Assembly: GCF_002154505.1 (NCBI RefSeq)
Contig: NZ_MUBM01000030.1
Coordinates: forward strand, 1-46,350
DNA: 46,350 nucleotides
Direction of reading: 5' to 3'
DNA from: Streptomyces carpinensis
GTDB taxonomy: Bacteria; Actinomycetota; Actinomycetes; Streptomycetales; Streptomycetaceae
Part shown: one piece after another, positions 26,181 to 35,503 of the stretch
Numbering within the stretch: the first letter of the stretch is position 1
Layout: every line of letters starts with the position of its first letter
The notes under the pieces: model-generated
Told to the model about the DNA's origin: nothing
Database searches by the model: none
The model's input: the letters and a program-made list of their open reading frames with translations, nothing else
Position numbers and translations under genes: made by a program

Positions 26181-27346
26181 CCTGTCTCGGGCTGGGCGGA
26201 TCGTCACTGAGACCGGTAAGCTGGTCGGGCGGTCGTGGAAGTACCTGGGGATCAATGCCCCGCAGTCGCTTCCGGCCGGCAGGGAGAGCGGGATAGGTGT
26301 GGCGGGTGCGGGCCAGGAGCTCGCGCGGCTCAGCGATCAGAGAACCGGGCACAACGTTCCACACCGGTTGGTCCCAGATGCGGCACCGCTGTCCGTACGA
26401 GGCGTTGCAGCGTGAGACCAGACGGGCGATGCCGACCGAGCGGATCCGCTACTTGTTCGAGTACGTTGGTAGGACGGGCCATTTGCCGAGGGGGCACGCT
26501 GGGCCTGGAGCCTGCGCAGCGCGCGGCGTTCCTCGAGCACGGCCGTGCCTCCTTCTGGCAGTAGGGCTCAAGGGGGCGGCTACGGTATTGCGGCGTAGTC
26601 GCGCTGGTGATTGGCGCGGACGCCGTTCGACAGGGCGCCCTCGGTGGACTACGCGGCGGGGATGACACGGTCATTCGTGCACTCAGCCTGACTGTGTCTT
26701 CTTCGGGTGCTGGAGAACGACCCTCGGAGTGCCCTCTCTGTCTGGCTGCAGTCGCCGGCTCAATCCAACCTGCTCACGGACGACGAGATCGTCTACCAGA
26801 TCGGATCACGACATGAGAGTCCCCGGTCGCCGTCCTCGTCGCCGTTCTCTCTCGGACACCCACGAATGACGTGCACTTGCTCGGAGTTGAGGGCGGTCGT
26901 CTGTGCTGCGCCAAGTGCACGATCCGCCGTTCCGACAGTGGTGGGGGATCCCATGGCATCACCGCCGTAATACCCAACTGGGAATGCGCTCGCTCGGGGA
27001 TCGTTTGGCGATCAGACTCTCCGCCGACGCCCCAAGATGGCGCCTTTTGTCGACGGCGCCGGGGGCATCGCGGGGATATATATTCTGATAATGCACGATG
27101 TAAAGCGTAAGTAAATGCGCCGAGATGGGATTGCAAGCTAGAGGTGAACCGTCTTGGTCGAGTGTATCCAGGGAGAAAACTGTCCCTCCCAGCGACGGGT
27201 TGACGACGTGAGACTGATCGTCGTGACGTCCCGGGGCCTCTCGTCGAGTGCGATTGTCCCCACGCCCGGTGAGGCGACGTCACGGATCGCGCGTCATTGC
27301 CGATGTGCGGGCCAGGTGCCCCATCCACCGATTCGAAAGCGTATGT
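26181..27346. other. Long interval without a recognisable gene
   Basis: About 1.17 kb with no ORF that I can assign. Peptide fragments such as ENDPRSALSVWLQSPAQSN (near 26710) and FEYVGRTGHLP (near 26455) look protein-like but break off in frame, as in decayed genes. Bases 27070-27130 are unusually AT-rich for this window (TATATATTCTGATAAT) and may hold the promoter of the aldehyde oxidoreductase operon, though a clear -35 is not visible. Confidence 0.4.
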
Positions 27347-28000
27347 ATGTCTTCCACTGAGCTTACCGAGTCAGCAGGACCGCCCCCCGGTGACTCCGGC
27401 CAGTCCTCCGCGACGCCGACGCGACGCACGTTCATCGCCACGACTACGGCGGTCGGCGGCGCCGTCGTCGCCGGCGGGCTCATCGCCGGGACTTCCCTCG
27501 TCGACGCGCAGGAGGCGGCCGCCGCGGACGCCGTTCCCTCGAGCCGGGTCTCTCTGACGGTCAACGGCACTCGGCGCACGGTGACGGTGGACAACCGTAC
27601 CTCTCTGCTGGACCTGCTGCGCGAACACCTCGGTCTGACCGGTTCCAAAAAGGGCTGCAATGCCGGGGCCTGCGGAGCATGTACCGTCCTCGTCGACGGC
27701 GAACGCGTCAATTCCTGTCTGACGTTGGCGGTTCGCCTGGACGGTGCCGAGATCACCACGATCGAGGGACTGGCCGAGGACGACCGGCTCCACCCACTGC
27801 AGCAGGCGTTCATCGATCAGGACGCCTTCCAGTGCGGCTACTGCACTCCGGGTCAGATCCTGTCCGGCGTCGGCTGCATCCAGGAGGGTCACACCGGTTC
27901 GCCGGAAGAGATCCGAGAGTGGATGAGCGGCAACATCTGCCGCTGCGGGTGCTACGTCAAGATCGTGCGCGCGGTCGAGCAGACCGCGCCCCGGAAATGA
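27347..28000 (+). CDS. paoA: Aldehyde oxidoreductase 2Fe-2S subunit with Tat signal (PaoA-like)
   Basis: A 217-residue iron-sulfur subunit of a xanthine-oxidase-family enzyme. The N-terminus has a twin-arginine signal (TRRTFIATTTAVGGAVVAGG), so the complex is probably exported folded by Tat. The mature part has the plant-type cluster motif CNAGACGACTV and the second cluster CGYCTPGQ...CRCGCY. Order and features match E. coli PaoA (YagT). The ATG at 27347 has only a weak ribosome site. The FAD subunit gene follows 12 bases later. Confidence 0.88.
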   Translation: MSSTELTESAGPPPGDSGQSSATPTRRTFIATTTAVGGAVVAGGLIAGTSLVDAQEAAAADAVPSSRVSLTVNGTRRTVTVDNRTSLLDLLREHLGLTGSKKGCNAGACGACTVLVDGERVNSCLTLAVRLDGAEITTIEGLAEDDRLHPLQQAFIDQDAFQCGYCTPGQILSGVGCIQEGHTGSPEEIREWMSGNICRCGCYVKIVRAVEQTAPRK

Positions 28001-28012
28001 GGTGCGGACGTT

Positions 28013-28993
28013 ATGCATCCCTTCTCGTTCACCAAGGTTTCCGACACCCGCGAGGCCCTCGACGCAGGTCGGCGCGGCGGACGTTACATCGCGGGCGGTA
28101 CCACGCTGGTTGACCTGATGCGGGAGACCGTCGAACGCCCCGAGACCTTGGTCGACATCACCGGTCTGCCGTTGCGTGAGGTCAGCGTCACCGAGCGCGG
28201 CGGATTGCGGGTGGGTGCGCTGGTGCGGATGGCCGAGGCTGCCACCCACCCCAAGGTGCGCACCCTGTACCCGGTCATCTCCCAGGCACTGGAGCTGAGC
28301 GCGTCGGCTCAGCTGCGCAACATGGCCACCATCGGCGGCAACATCATGCAGCGCACCCGCTGCACGTACTTCCGGGACGTGACCGCCGCCTGCAACAAGC
28401 GCGAGCCGGGATCCGGGTGCGCGGCCCGAGTGGGTTTCAACCGCGCGCACGCAATTCTGGGCACCTCCGACCAGTGTGTGGCCACGCATCCCTCCGACGT
28501 GGCTGTGGCGTTCGCGGCACTGGACGCCACCGTCCACCTGCTCGGCCCGGAAGGCGAACGCCATGTTCCCTTCCTCGACTTTCTCCTCAAGCCGGGCAGC
28601 ACGCCCCACCGCGAACAGGCCCTCCAGCGAGGGGAATTGATCACGGCTGTGGAGATCCCCGCACACCCTCGTCCGCTCAAGTCCGGTTATCTGAAGGTGC
28701 GCGACCGCCAGTCGTACGAGTTCGCCCTGACCTCGGCCGCGGTCGCGCTGCACGTGCGGGGCGGAGTGATCCGCGAGGCGAAGGCGGCCGCCGGCGGGGT
28801 GGGCACCGTGCCGTGGAAGCTGTCCACGGTCGAGCGCCACCTCATAGGGGAACGTCCCTCCGAGGCTCTGTGGGCCGAGGCCGCCCGGCACGCGGCGGAC
28901 GGCGCCCACCCCTTGGAACACAACGGCTTCAAGGTCGAGCTGCTGAGACGGACCGTCGAACGCCAGCTGCGCATCGTAGGAGGTGCCAAGTGA
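28013..28993 (+). CDS. paoB: Aldehyde oxidoreductase FAD/4Fe-4S subunit (PaoB-like)
   Basis: A 326-residue FAD-binding subunit. YIAGGTTLVDLM is the FAD pyrophosphate site and QLRNMATIGGNIMQR the second FAD segment. The insertion CTYFRDVTAACNKREPGSGC carries cysteines matching the extra 4Fe-4S cluster described in E. coli PaoB. The C-terminal CO-dehydrogenase flavoprotein domain is complete. It passes electrons from the molybdenum subunit via iron-sulfur and FAD to an acceptor. The stop overlaps the next GTG by four bases. Confidence 0.9.
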   Translation: MHPFSFTKVSDTREALDAGRRGGRYIAGGTTLVDLMRETVERPETLVDITGLPLREVSVTERGGLRVGALVRMAEAATHPKVRTLYPVISQALELSASAQLRNMATIGGNIMQRTRCTYFRDVTAACNKREPGSGCAARVGFNRAHAILGTSDQCVATHPSDVAVAFAALDATVHLLGPEGERHVPFLDFLLKPGSTPHREQALQRGELITAVEIPAHPRPLKSGYLKVRDRQSYEFALTSAAVALHVRGGVIREAKAAAGGVGTVPWKLSTVERHLIGERPSEALWAEAARHAADGAHPLEHNGFKVELLRRTVERQLRIVGGAK

Positions 28994-31185
28994 GTCCCCA
29001 ACCGCAGGCAGCCGTGGGCGCGCCGCTGTCCCGCGTGGACGGGCGGCTGAAGGTCACGGGCGAGGCGCTGTACTCCGCCGAGCACGATGTCGACGGTGCC
29101 GTGCACGCCGTCATCGTTGACAGCGGCATCGGCCGCGGCCGGATCACCTCGATCGATGCACGCGCCGCTCTGGCTCACCCGGGCGTGTTGCGGGTGATCA
29201 GTCACCGCAACACGCCGGAGCTGCCGTACCGCGACAACTCCGGCTCGAACAACCCGCCCGGCCGGCGACTGCGGGTCTTCCAAGACGACCGGGTGCTCTT
29301 CCACGGACAGCCGGTGGCCGTCGTGGTGGCCACGACCTTGGAGGCCGCGCAGCACGGAGCGAGTCTGGTGAAGATCCGCTACGACGACGAGCAGCCTTCG
29401 ACCGATCTGACCAAGGCGGAACCGGGCGAGTCGACGACGTACGCGCGTGGCGACGCCGACGCCGCTGTGCGTGACGCGGCCGTGAGCCTGGACCTGACAT
29501 ACCGCACGGCACGAAACCATCACAACCCGATGGAGCCGCACGCCACTATCGCCCGCTGGGACGGTGGCAGGCTCACCGTCTGGGACAAGACCCAGTGGGT
29601 AGTGGGCACGCAGACCGAGCTGGCGGCGGTGTTCGGTCTGGAGATGGGCGCCGTGCGGGTCATCTCGCCGTTCGTCGGAGGCGGTTTCGGCACCGGGTTG
29701 CGCTGTTGGCCGCACGTGGTGGTCGCCGCGCTCGCCGCGCGGGAGACACAGCGTCCGGTCAAGCTCGTGCTGAGCCGCAAGCAGATGTACCTGGGGACTG
29801 GTTTCCGGCCCTCGTACGAGTACCGGCTGCGCCTCGGCAGCGATCGGCGCGGGCGGCTCACCGCCGCGGTCCATGAGATGGACGCCGAGACGTCGTCGTA
29901 CGAACAGTTCACCGAGGGCGTGCTGGCAGCGGGGCAGATGCTGTACAGCATGCCCCATGTCCGCCAGGCCTACCGAACCGTGCCACTCGATGTGAACACC
30001 CCGATTTGGATGCGCGGCCCGGGCTTCCAGACCGCCTCCTTCGTCATCGAGTCGGCTATGGACGAGCTCGCCCACGAGCTCGGCGTCGATCCGATCGAGC
30101 TGCGCATACGCAACGAACCGAGCGAGGACGAGGCGAAGGGCGTGCCCTTCTCCACGCGTCGACTGCGTGAGTGCTTCACCGTCGGAGCCCGCGAGTTCGG
30201 CTGGCACCGACGCAACCCCAGGCCACGTTCCAGGCGCGACGGTGACTGGCTTATCGGCATGGGCATGGCCACAGGCGTGTACGACACCGTACGCGCCCCG
30301 GCCCAGGCCCGGGCCCGCCTGGAAGCAGACGGCACTGCCGTGGTCGAGGCCGCGTCCAGCGACATGGGCCCCGGTACCTACACCTCCCAGGCCCAGGTCG
30401 CCGCCGACGCCCTCGGGCTGACCATGCGCACAGTGACCTTCCGGCTGGGTGACTCCCGCTACCCGGCGACCCCACCCCACGGCGGCTCGATGACCATGGC
30501 GAGCGTCGGGTCCGCCGTCCTCGACGCCTGTGACAGACTGCGACGGCAGGCGGTCATCCTGGCGATCGAGGACGAGGAATCGCCGCTGTTCGGCGTTGCG
30601 GCCGATGACGTCGTCGTGCGTGGCGGCCGGCTGCACGTGCAGGGCGACCCGGCGCGAGGTGAGACGTATCAGAGGCTTCTGACCCGTAACAACCGCTCCC
30701 ATCTCGAGGCGGAAGGCTCCTTCGCTCCGCCGTCGGGGCCCGAGCGGCACTCCTTCTACGCGTACAACGCCACCTTCGCGGAAGTCGCCGTGGACGCGAC
30801 GCTGGGCCTTGTCCGGGTGCGTCGAATTCTCGGCGTGTACGACGCGGGACGGATCATCAGCCCCAAGCTCGCCGACAGCCAAGCCCTCGGCGGCATGGTG
30901 GGCGGCATTGGCACAGCCCTGCTGGAGCACACGGTCACCGACCACCGCGACGGCCGGATCGTCAATGCCAACCTGGCCGACTACCTCGTCCCGGTCAACG
31001 CAGACATCCCCGACCTCAAGGCGATCTACCTCGACGGTGAGGACCGTGAAGCCGACCCGCTCGGTGTCAAGGGACTTGGCGAGGTGGTGATGATCGGCGT
31101 GGCACCCGCCATCGCCAATGCGGTCTTCAACGCCACTGGCCGCCGCATTCGAGAGCTGCCCATCACTGCCGAAGCGCTGCTCTGA
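28990..31185 (+). CDS. paoC: Aldehyde oxidoreductase molybdenum subunit (PaoC-like)
   Basis: A 731-residue molybdopterin-binding catalytic subunit, almost the same length as E. coli PaoC (732). It contains FVGGGFGTGLRCWPH for cofactor binding, RGPGFQTASFVIESAMDELA, and near the C-terminus GVKGLGE, whose glutamate is the catalytic base of the family. The GTG at 28990 follows GGAGG and overlaps the FAD-subunit stop. It oxidises aldehydes to carboxylic acids, probably outside the membrane. Its physiological aldehyde is unknown. Confidence 0.9.
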   Translation: MSPQPQAAVGAPLSRVDGRLKVTGEALYSAEHDVDGAVHAVIVDSGIGRGRITSIDARAALAHPGVLRVISHRNTPELPYRDNSGSNNPPGRRLRVFQDDRVLFHGQPVAVVVATTLEAAQHGASLVKIRYDDEQPSTDLTKAEPGESTTYARGDADAAVRDAAVSLDLTYRTARNHHNPMEPHATIARWDGGRLTVWDKTQWVVGTQTELAAVFGLEMGAVRVISPFVGGGFGTGLRCWPHVVVAALAARETQRPVKLVLSRKQMYLGTGFRPSYEYRLRLGSDRRGRLTAAVHEMDAETSSYEQFTEGVLAAGQMLYSMPHVRQAYRTVPLDVNTPIWMRGPGFQTASFVIESAMDELAHELGVDPIELRIRNEPSEDEAKGVPFSTRRLRECFTVGAREFGWHRRNPRPRSRRDGDWLIGMGMATGVYDTVRAPAQARARLEADGTAVVEAASSDMGPGTYTSQAQVAADALGLTMRTVTFRLGDSRYPATPPHGGSMTMASVGSAVLDACDRLRRQAVILAIEDEESPLFGVAADDVVVRGGRLHVQGDPARGETYQRLLTRNNRSHLEAEGSFAPPSGPERHSFYAYNATFAEVAVDATLGLVRVRRILGVYDAGRIISPKLADSQALGGMVGGIGTALLEHTVTDHRDGRIVNANLADYLVPVNADIPDLKAIYLDGEDREADPLGVKGLGEVVMIGVAPAIANAVFNATGRRIRELPITAEALL

Positions 31186-31242
31186 GCCGGGCCCAGGGCT
31201 CCTGGGGAATACGAAACCCTGGTTCGGGGCGCTCCTTCCTGG

Positions 31243-31274
31243 TCCGGCAGCCGATGCCCCGTTGTGCTGCCGGA
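31243..31274 (+). terminator. Hairpin after the Mo subunit gene
   Basis: TCCGGCAGC and GCTGCCGGA form a 9-bp perfect stem around a 14-base loop, 58 bp after the Mo-subunit stop. It is the first of two tandem hairpins before the chaperone gene. Confidence 0.5.
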
Positions 31275-31281
31275 CGACTCA

Positions 31282-31327
31282 GGGCCGCCGCCGCGCAGAA
31301 TCACTCCCCACGGCGCGGCGGCGGCCC
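31282..31327 (+). terminator. Strong hairpin before the chaperone gene
   Basis: GGGCCGCCGCCGCGC (31282-31296) pairs perfectly with GCGCGGCGGCGGCCC (31313-31327), a 15-bp all-GC stem with a 16-base loop. No T-run follows. It sits inside the presumed operon, so it may act as an attenuator or mRNA stabiliser limiting chaperone expression rather than a full terminator. Confidence 0.6.
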
Positions 31328-31365
31328 GTCCGACTCTCCGCGCCCGTCACCACGGAGAACCATCC

Positions 31366-32502
31366 ATGCTGAACATCGCGGACACACTGCACCGCTGGTG
31401 CCGCGAAGAACGCCCCTTCGCCCTCGCCACTGTCGTCGCCGTCACCGGCAGCGCGCCACTGCCGGTCGGCACCTCGGTGGCGGTCGACGCCGACGGCCAC
31501 GCGGTCGGCAGCATCTCGGGCGGATGCGTCGAGGGCGCGGTCTACGAACTGTGCCGACAGGTACTGCGGGGCGGAGGAGCCCCTCAACGCGCCCAGTTCG
31601 GCTACTCCGACGACGACGCCTTTGCTGTCGGCCTCACCTGCGGTGGAGAGCTCGACGTCTTCGTCCAGCGCATCGATCCCATAGAACAGCCGCACCTCAC
31701 CACAGCCCTCTCCGACGTCGCACGCGGCCGGCCCGTTGCGGTGGCACACGTGGTCGACGGCCCCGACGATGTCGTCGGTACGGTCCTGACCGTGCTCGAT
31801 CACGGTAGGCCGACTCCTGGGACGCAGCCCGGGGGGCCGGTGGACCGGCTGCTGGCGGAGGAGGCACGGGCCTTGCTGCGGGTGGGCCGTACCGCCCGGG
31901 TCACCGTTGGGGGAAACGGGGACAACTGCCCAGGATCACTGGCTGCTCTCGTCCACGTCCACGCGGCCCGCCCTCTGATGCTGATCTTCGGCGCGGTCGA
32001 CTTCGCCGAGGCCCTCAGCCAGGCCGGCCGCTTCCTCGGCTACCGTGTCACCGTGTGCGACGCCCGCGCCGTCTTCGCCACCGCGGCGCGCTTTCCTTAC
32101 GCAGACGAAGTGACCGTCGACTGGCCTCACCGCTACCTGCGGAGGGCCACCGTGGACGCCCGCACTGTTGTCTGCGTCCTCACTCACGACGCCAAGTTCG
32201 ACATTCCGCTCCTGCGTCAGGCCCTCGGCATGCGGGTCGGTTACGTGGGGGCGATGGGCTCGCGGCGTACACATGAGGAGCGCCTGCGATTGCTGCGCGA
32301 GGCGGGTGTGGCCGAGGCGCAACTATCCCGGTTGCGTTCCCCGATCGGTCTGGATCTGGGTGCTCGTACGCCTCAGGAGACGGCGGTGTCCATCGCCGCG
32401 GAGATCGTCGCACACGCCAACGAGGGGACGGGTCTGCCGCTGTCACGGGTGACCGGTCCGATCCACAGGGACCACCTGCCGTTGCCCGGTGCCGCCCGCT
32501 AA
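31366..32502 (+). CDS. paoD: XdhC/PaoD-type molybdenum cofactor insertion protein
   Basis: A 378-residue XdhC/CoxF-family protein. The N-terminal XdhC domain has TVVAVTGSAPLPVGTSVAV, then SGGCVEGAVYE and LTCGGELDVFV. The C-terminal Rossmann domain carries VCVLTHDAKFDIPLL, VGYVGAMGSRRTHEER and SPIGLDLGARTPQETAVSI. These proteins bind and sulfurate the cofactor and insert it into the apo-oxidoreductase. The ATG at 31366 has GGAG upstream. It is separated from the Mo-subunit gene by two hairpins. Confidence 0.88.
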   Translation: MLNIADTLHRWCREERPFALATVVAVTGSAPLPVGTSVAVDADGHAVGSISGGCVEGAVYELCRQVLRGGGAPQRAQFGYSDDDAFAVGLTCGGELDVFVQRIDPIEQPHLTTALSDVARGRPVAVAHVVDGPDDVVGTVLTVLDHGRPTPGTQPGGPVDRLLAEEARALLRVGRTARVTVGGNGDNCPGSLAALVHVHAARPLMLIFGAVDFAEALSQAGRFLGYRVTVCDARAVFATAARFPYADEVTVDWPHRYLRRATVDARTVVCVLTHDAKFDIPLLRQALGMRVGYVGAMGSRRTHEERLRLLREAGVAEAQLSRLRSPIGLDLGARTPQETAVSIAAEIVAHANEGTGLPLSRVTGPIHRDHLPLPGAAR

Positions 32503-32579
32503 GCGTTGCCGACACGGCAGGCGCAGGCCAGGCGAGCGCTTCCCTGCACCTCAGGCCACCGGAAGGCGGCGCGGGCTCT

Positions 32580-32602
32580 GGGGTGTACGGCCAGTACACC
32601 CC
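32580..32602. promoter_or_regulatory. Perfect inverted repeat upstream of the MFS gene
   Basis: GGGGTGTAC-GGCCA-GTACACCCC: 9-bp perfect arms with a 5-bp centre, about 130 bp before the Bcr/CflA transporter start. The right arm recurs at 36440-36448, between an MmyB-type regulator and an alcohol dehydrogenase, where a partial left arm is present with the same 5-bp spacing. It is a candidate operator. Confidence 0.55.
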
Positions 32603-32730
32603 TCGAGAGGAACTCCCTCACCGCTCGGGAAACGGGTTTTCTTGATGAGGGCGAGTTTCAGCCGTGTCGGGCGCAGACGGCCCGTTCCCCTCGCGGCACC
32701 GTGTCATCGTCCTTGTTCGATTGGAGCCAA

Positions 32731-34002
32731 GTGAGCACCCCCATGACCCCGACCGCGCCGCGTGAGCGGACGGTCGGTCGTGCACTGAGTGTCGTTCTCG
32801 CGTTGCTGACGGTCTTCGGGCCGATCTCGATGGACCTCTACCTGCCGGTGCTGCCCGCGCTGACCCGTGAACTGCACGCGTCGACCTCTGCCGCGCAGTT
32901 GACCGTCACGGCGTGTCTGCTCGGGCTGGCGTTCGGCCAGGTGATCGCCGGGCCGCTGTCAGACCGGTTCGGCAGGCGCCGCCCGCTGCTCGCCGGTGCC
33001 GTCGCCTACATCGTCACTTCGGTGCTGTGTGCGCTGAGCCCGAACGTCGAGTCGCTGGTCGCCGCGCGCTTCGTGCAGGGGCTGGCCGGCGCGGTGGGCA
33101 TCGTGATCGCCCAGGCCGCAGGACGCGACCTGTACTCCGGCGGCAAGCTCGTGCGCTACTACGGCCGCCTGACTGTGATCGGTGGCCTGGCGGCGATCGT
33201 CGGACCCGTCATGGGCGGTCAGCTCGCCGCATTCACCGACTGGCGCGGCATCTTCGCCTTCCTCGCCCTGCTCGGTGCCGTGATCCTCGTCGCCTGCCTC
33301 ACCGTCTTCCGCGAGACCCTGCCCCCGCAGGAGCGCTCCGGGGGCGGGCTCGCCCAGAGCGGGCGTGACTTCGGCCGGCTGCTGGGCGACCGTGTCTTCC
33401 TCGGCGCCGTCCTGATCACCGGCTTCGTCAACGCGGCCCTGTTTGCCTACCTCAGCGGCGCCACCTACGTCCTGCAGGGCATCTACGGGCTCTCCCCGCA
33501 GGGCTATTCCTTCGCGTTCGGACTGAACTCTCTGGGCTTCATGGTGTTCGGTTTCGTCGCGGGCCGGCTTTCCGAGCGCTGGTCCGAGAAGGGCACCCTC
33601 GTCGTCGGGCTCGTCATGACCCTGCTCGGCGCGGCGGTGCTGCTCGCCACCGCCGTCCTGCATCTGCCGCTGGCGGCCATGGTGCTGTCCCTGCTCGCCA
33701 TGGTCAGCGGCGTGGCCGCCACCACCCCGCCGTCCACCTCGCTGGCCCTGGCCCACTACCCGGAGATCGCCGGAACCGCGTCCTCGCTCCTCGGCATGGC
33801 CCGGTTCGCGTTCGGCGGGATTGCCGCCCCGCTCGTCGGACTGGGCGGCGCCGGCACCGCCGTGCCGCTCGGGCTCGTCACGGTCGCCTCCGCCGCACTC
33901 GCGGTGATCGTCTACGCCATGGCGATCCGCCCCCACACCAGGACGTCCGAACTCGCCGTCGCCTCGAGTGCACCGGTCGAGCGCGTGGCGGTGAACTCCT
34001 GA
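32731..34002 (+). CDS. MFS multidrug transporter, Bcr/CflA type
   Basis: A 423-residue, 12-segment major facilitator. SMDLYLPVLPALTRELHAS at the end of helix 1 and GLAFGQVIAGPLSDRFGRRRPLL in loop 2-3 are typical of Bcr/CflA drug exporters. QAAGRDLYSG follows helix 4. The GTG at 32731 has GGAG upstream; an ATG at 32743 is possible. It probably exports a toxic compound or metabolite. No operon partner is evident; a palindrome lies in the upstream region. Confidence 0.88.
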   Translation: MSTPMTPTAPRERTVGRALSVVLALLTVFGPISMDLYLPVLPALTRELHASTSAAQLTVTACLLGLAFGQVIAGPLSDRFGRRRPLLAGAVAYIVTSVLCALSPNVESLVAARFVQGLAGAVGIVIAQAAGRDLYSGGKLVRYYGRLTVIGGLAAIVGPVMGGQLAAFTDWRGIFAFLALLGAVILVACLTVFRETLPPQERSGGGLAQSGRDFGRLLGDRVFLGAVLITGFVNAALFAYLSGATYVLQGIYGLSPQGYSFAFGLNSLGFMVFGFVAGRLSERWSEKGTLVVGLVMTLLGAAVLLATAVLHLPLAAMVLSLLAMVSGVAATTPPSTSLALAHYPEIAGTASSLLGMARFAFGGIAAPLVGLGGAGTAVPLGLVTVASAALAVIVYAMAIRPHTRTSELAVASSAPVERVAVNS

Positions 34003-34186
34003 GCCGACGGCCTGCCACTGTCCGGGACACCATGGCCGTCAGCGTCGAAGGGATGGCCCGGTGAACTGCCCGGTGATCCTGAAGGAAAGGAGAGACTCCT
34101 GTGGAAGGAGTAGTCATGCGTGGTGCCGACAACGCCCGTGTCGACGGGCGGGGCACAAAGCGCTGCGTTCGAGCGGCGGTGCGATC

Positions 34187-34915
34187 GTGAGTCGGGTCCT
34201 GGTCACCGGTTCCGCAGAGGGTCTCGGGCGTGCCGCGGCCGAAGCGCTGCTGTCAGCCGGACACGACGTGGTGGTGCACGCCAGGAACCAGGAGCGCGCT
34301 ACGGTCCTGGACACACTGGTCGCCCGAGGGGCAGACATCGTCGTGGGTGACTTCGCCGAGCGTGATGACGTGCGGCGCATTGCCGGCGAGCTCAACGACG
34401 CGGAGCCGGTCGACGCCGTCATCCACAACGCCGGTGTGTGGAGCGGACCTGCCGTCATGCCCGTCAACATCGTCGCGCCGTACCTGCTCACGGCCCTGCT
34501 CCATGGGCCGCGCCGACACGTGTACCTCAGCAGCAGCTCGCATTTCAGCGGGCGCCCCGCGCTCCACGGGGTCGACTGGCGGGGCGTGAGCGCGGGCTCG
34601 TATGCCGACAGCAAGCTGTTCGTCACCACGCTCGCGGCCGCGATGGCCCGTCTGCGCCCGGACGTGCTGAGCAACGCCGTGGATCCGGGTTGGGTGCCGA
34701 CCAGGATGGGCGGCGCCGGCGCACCGGACGATCTGGAACTCGGCCACCAGACACAGGAGTGGCTCGCCGTCAGCGACGCATCCGGGGCCCTGGTGAGCGG
34801 CGGCTACTGGTACCACCGTCGGCGACTGCAGCCGCACGCCGCAGTCCACGACGAGGCCTTCCAGGACCGTCTCCTGATCGCGCTGACCGAGGAGACGACC
34901 ACCGTCCCCACTTGA
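34187..34915 (+). CDS. SDR-family NAD(P)-binding protein
   Basis: About 242 residues. TGSAEGLGRAAAEALL is the cofactor site, HNAG the second motif, SSSSHFSG the serine region and SYADSKLF the tyrosine/lysine pair. VDPGWVPTRMGG ends the core. The GTG at 34187 is the most natural start, with only a weak ribosome site. A strong terminator follows at 34996. Function is unknown beyond oxidoreduction. Confidence 0.8.
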   Translation: MSRVLVTGSAEGLGRAAAEALLSAGHDVVVHARNQERATVLDTLVARGADIVVGDFAERDDVRRIAGELNDAEPVDAVIHNAGVWSGPAVMPVNIVAPYLLTALLHGPRRHVYLSSSSHFSGRPALHGVDWRGVSAGSYADSKLFVTTLAAAMARLRPDVLSNAVDPGWVPTRMGGAGAPDDLELGHQTQEWLAVSDASGALVSGGYWYHRRRLQPHAAVHDEAFQDRLLIALTEETTTVPT

Positions 34916-34995
34916 TCACGGACCGGCCGTGCTTGCCAAACGGCGTGATGCTGCCCGGCGGTGATCCCTTGGGCGGCATCAGGAGATCCGTTCAT

Positions 34996-35034
34996 GCCTG
35001 TGCGGCCGCCCCTCCGAAGGGCGGCCGCACAGGC
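34996..35034. terminator. Strong bidirectional terminator
   Basis: GCCTGTGCGGCCGCCC and GGGCGGCCGCACAGGC form a perfect 16-bp stem with a 7-base loop. It lies between the SDR gene (plus) and the aldo/keto reductase fragment (minus). Confidence 0.8.
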
Positions 35035-35042
35035 ACGCGTGG

Positions 35043-35492
35043 CTACCAGCAGTAGGCTTCCGGGGCCTCGCCGCCGGGGCCGGGCCAGATCTCGTCGAGC
35101 TTGTCCAGTGCATCCTCGGGCAGGGTCACGTCAAAGGCGCGCCCGCTGGTGGCGAGCTGTTCCGTGGTGCGCGGGCCGACGATCGTGACGGTCACGGCCG
35201 GGTTGTGCAGCAGCCAGGCCAGAGCGACGTCTGGGGGTTGTTCACCGAGGTCGGCACACAGCTTCTCGTACGCCTCCAGCTGGGGGCGGTACCGTTCAAT
35301 GGTCTGCTGCATCTGCGGCGTCAAATGGCGACCGCCTTGGATCTTCTTCAGCACGCCGCCATGGAGCCCGCCGCCCAGCGGGCTCCAAAGGATCAGCCCT
35401 AGGCCGTAGTACCGCAGAGCCGGGATTACCTCCGGCACGATGGTGCGGGCGAACAGGTTGTACAGGAACTGGTTCTCACCTGCGGAGCAGGC
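35043..35492 (-). pseudogene. Aldo/keto reductase, N-terminus missing
   Basis: The frame encodes the C-terminal half of an AKR: ENQFLYNLFARTIVPEV, LRYYGLGLILWSPLGGGL, then QPPDVALAWLLHNPAVTVTIVGPRTTEQL and a normal C-terminus. The N-terminal barrel half with the catalytic Asp, Tyr, Lys and His is absent. Homology starts about 12 bases beyond the stop of the regulator gene at 35504. An upstream extension of the frame only overlaps the regulator and looks non-coding. A deletion has probably fused the regulator's 3' end to the remnant. Confidence 0.8.
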
Positions 35493-35503
35493 GGTCAGGG
35501 GCT

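Noticed and set aside
28687..30945. 752-codon minus-strand frame opposite the molybdenum subunit
   Set aside because: The plus-strand frame is a complete molybdenum hydroxylase subunit of the expected length, coupled to its neighbours. The minus frame has no recognisable motif.
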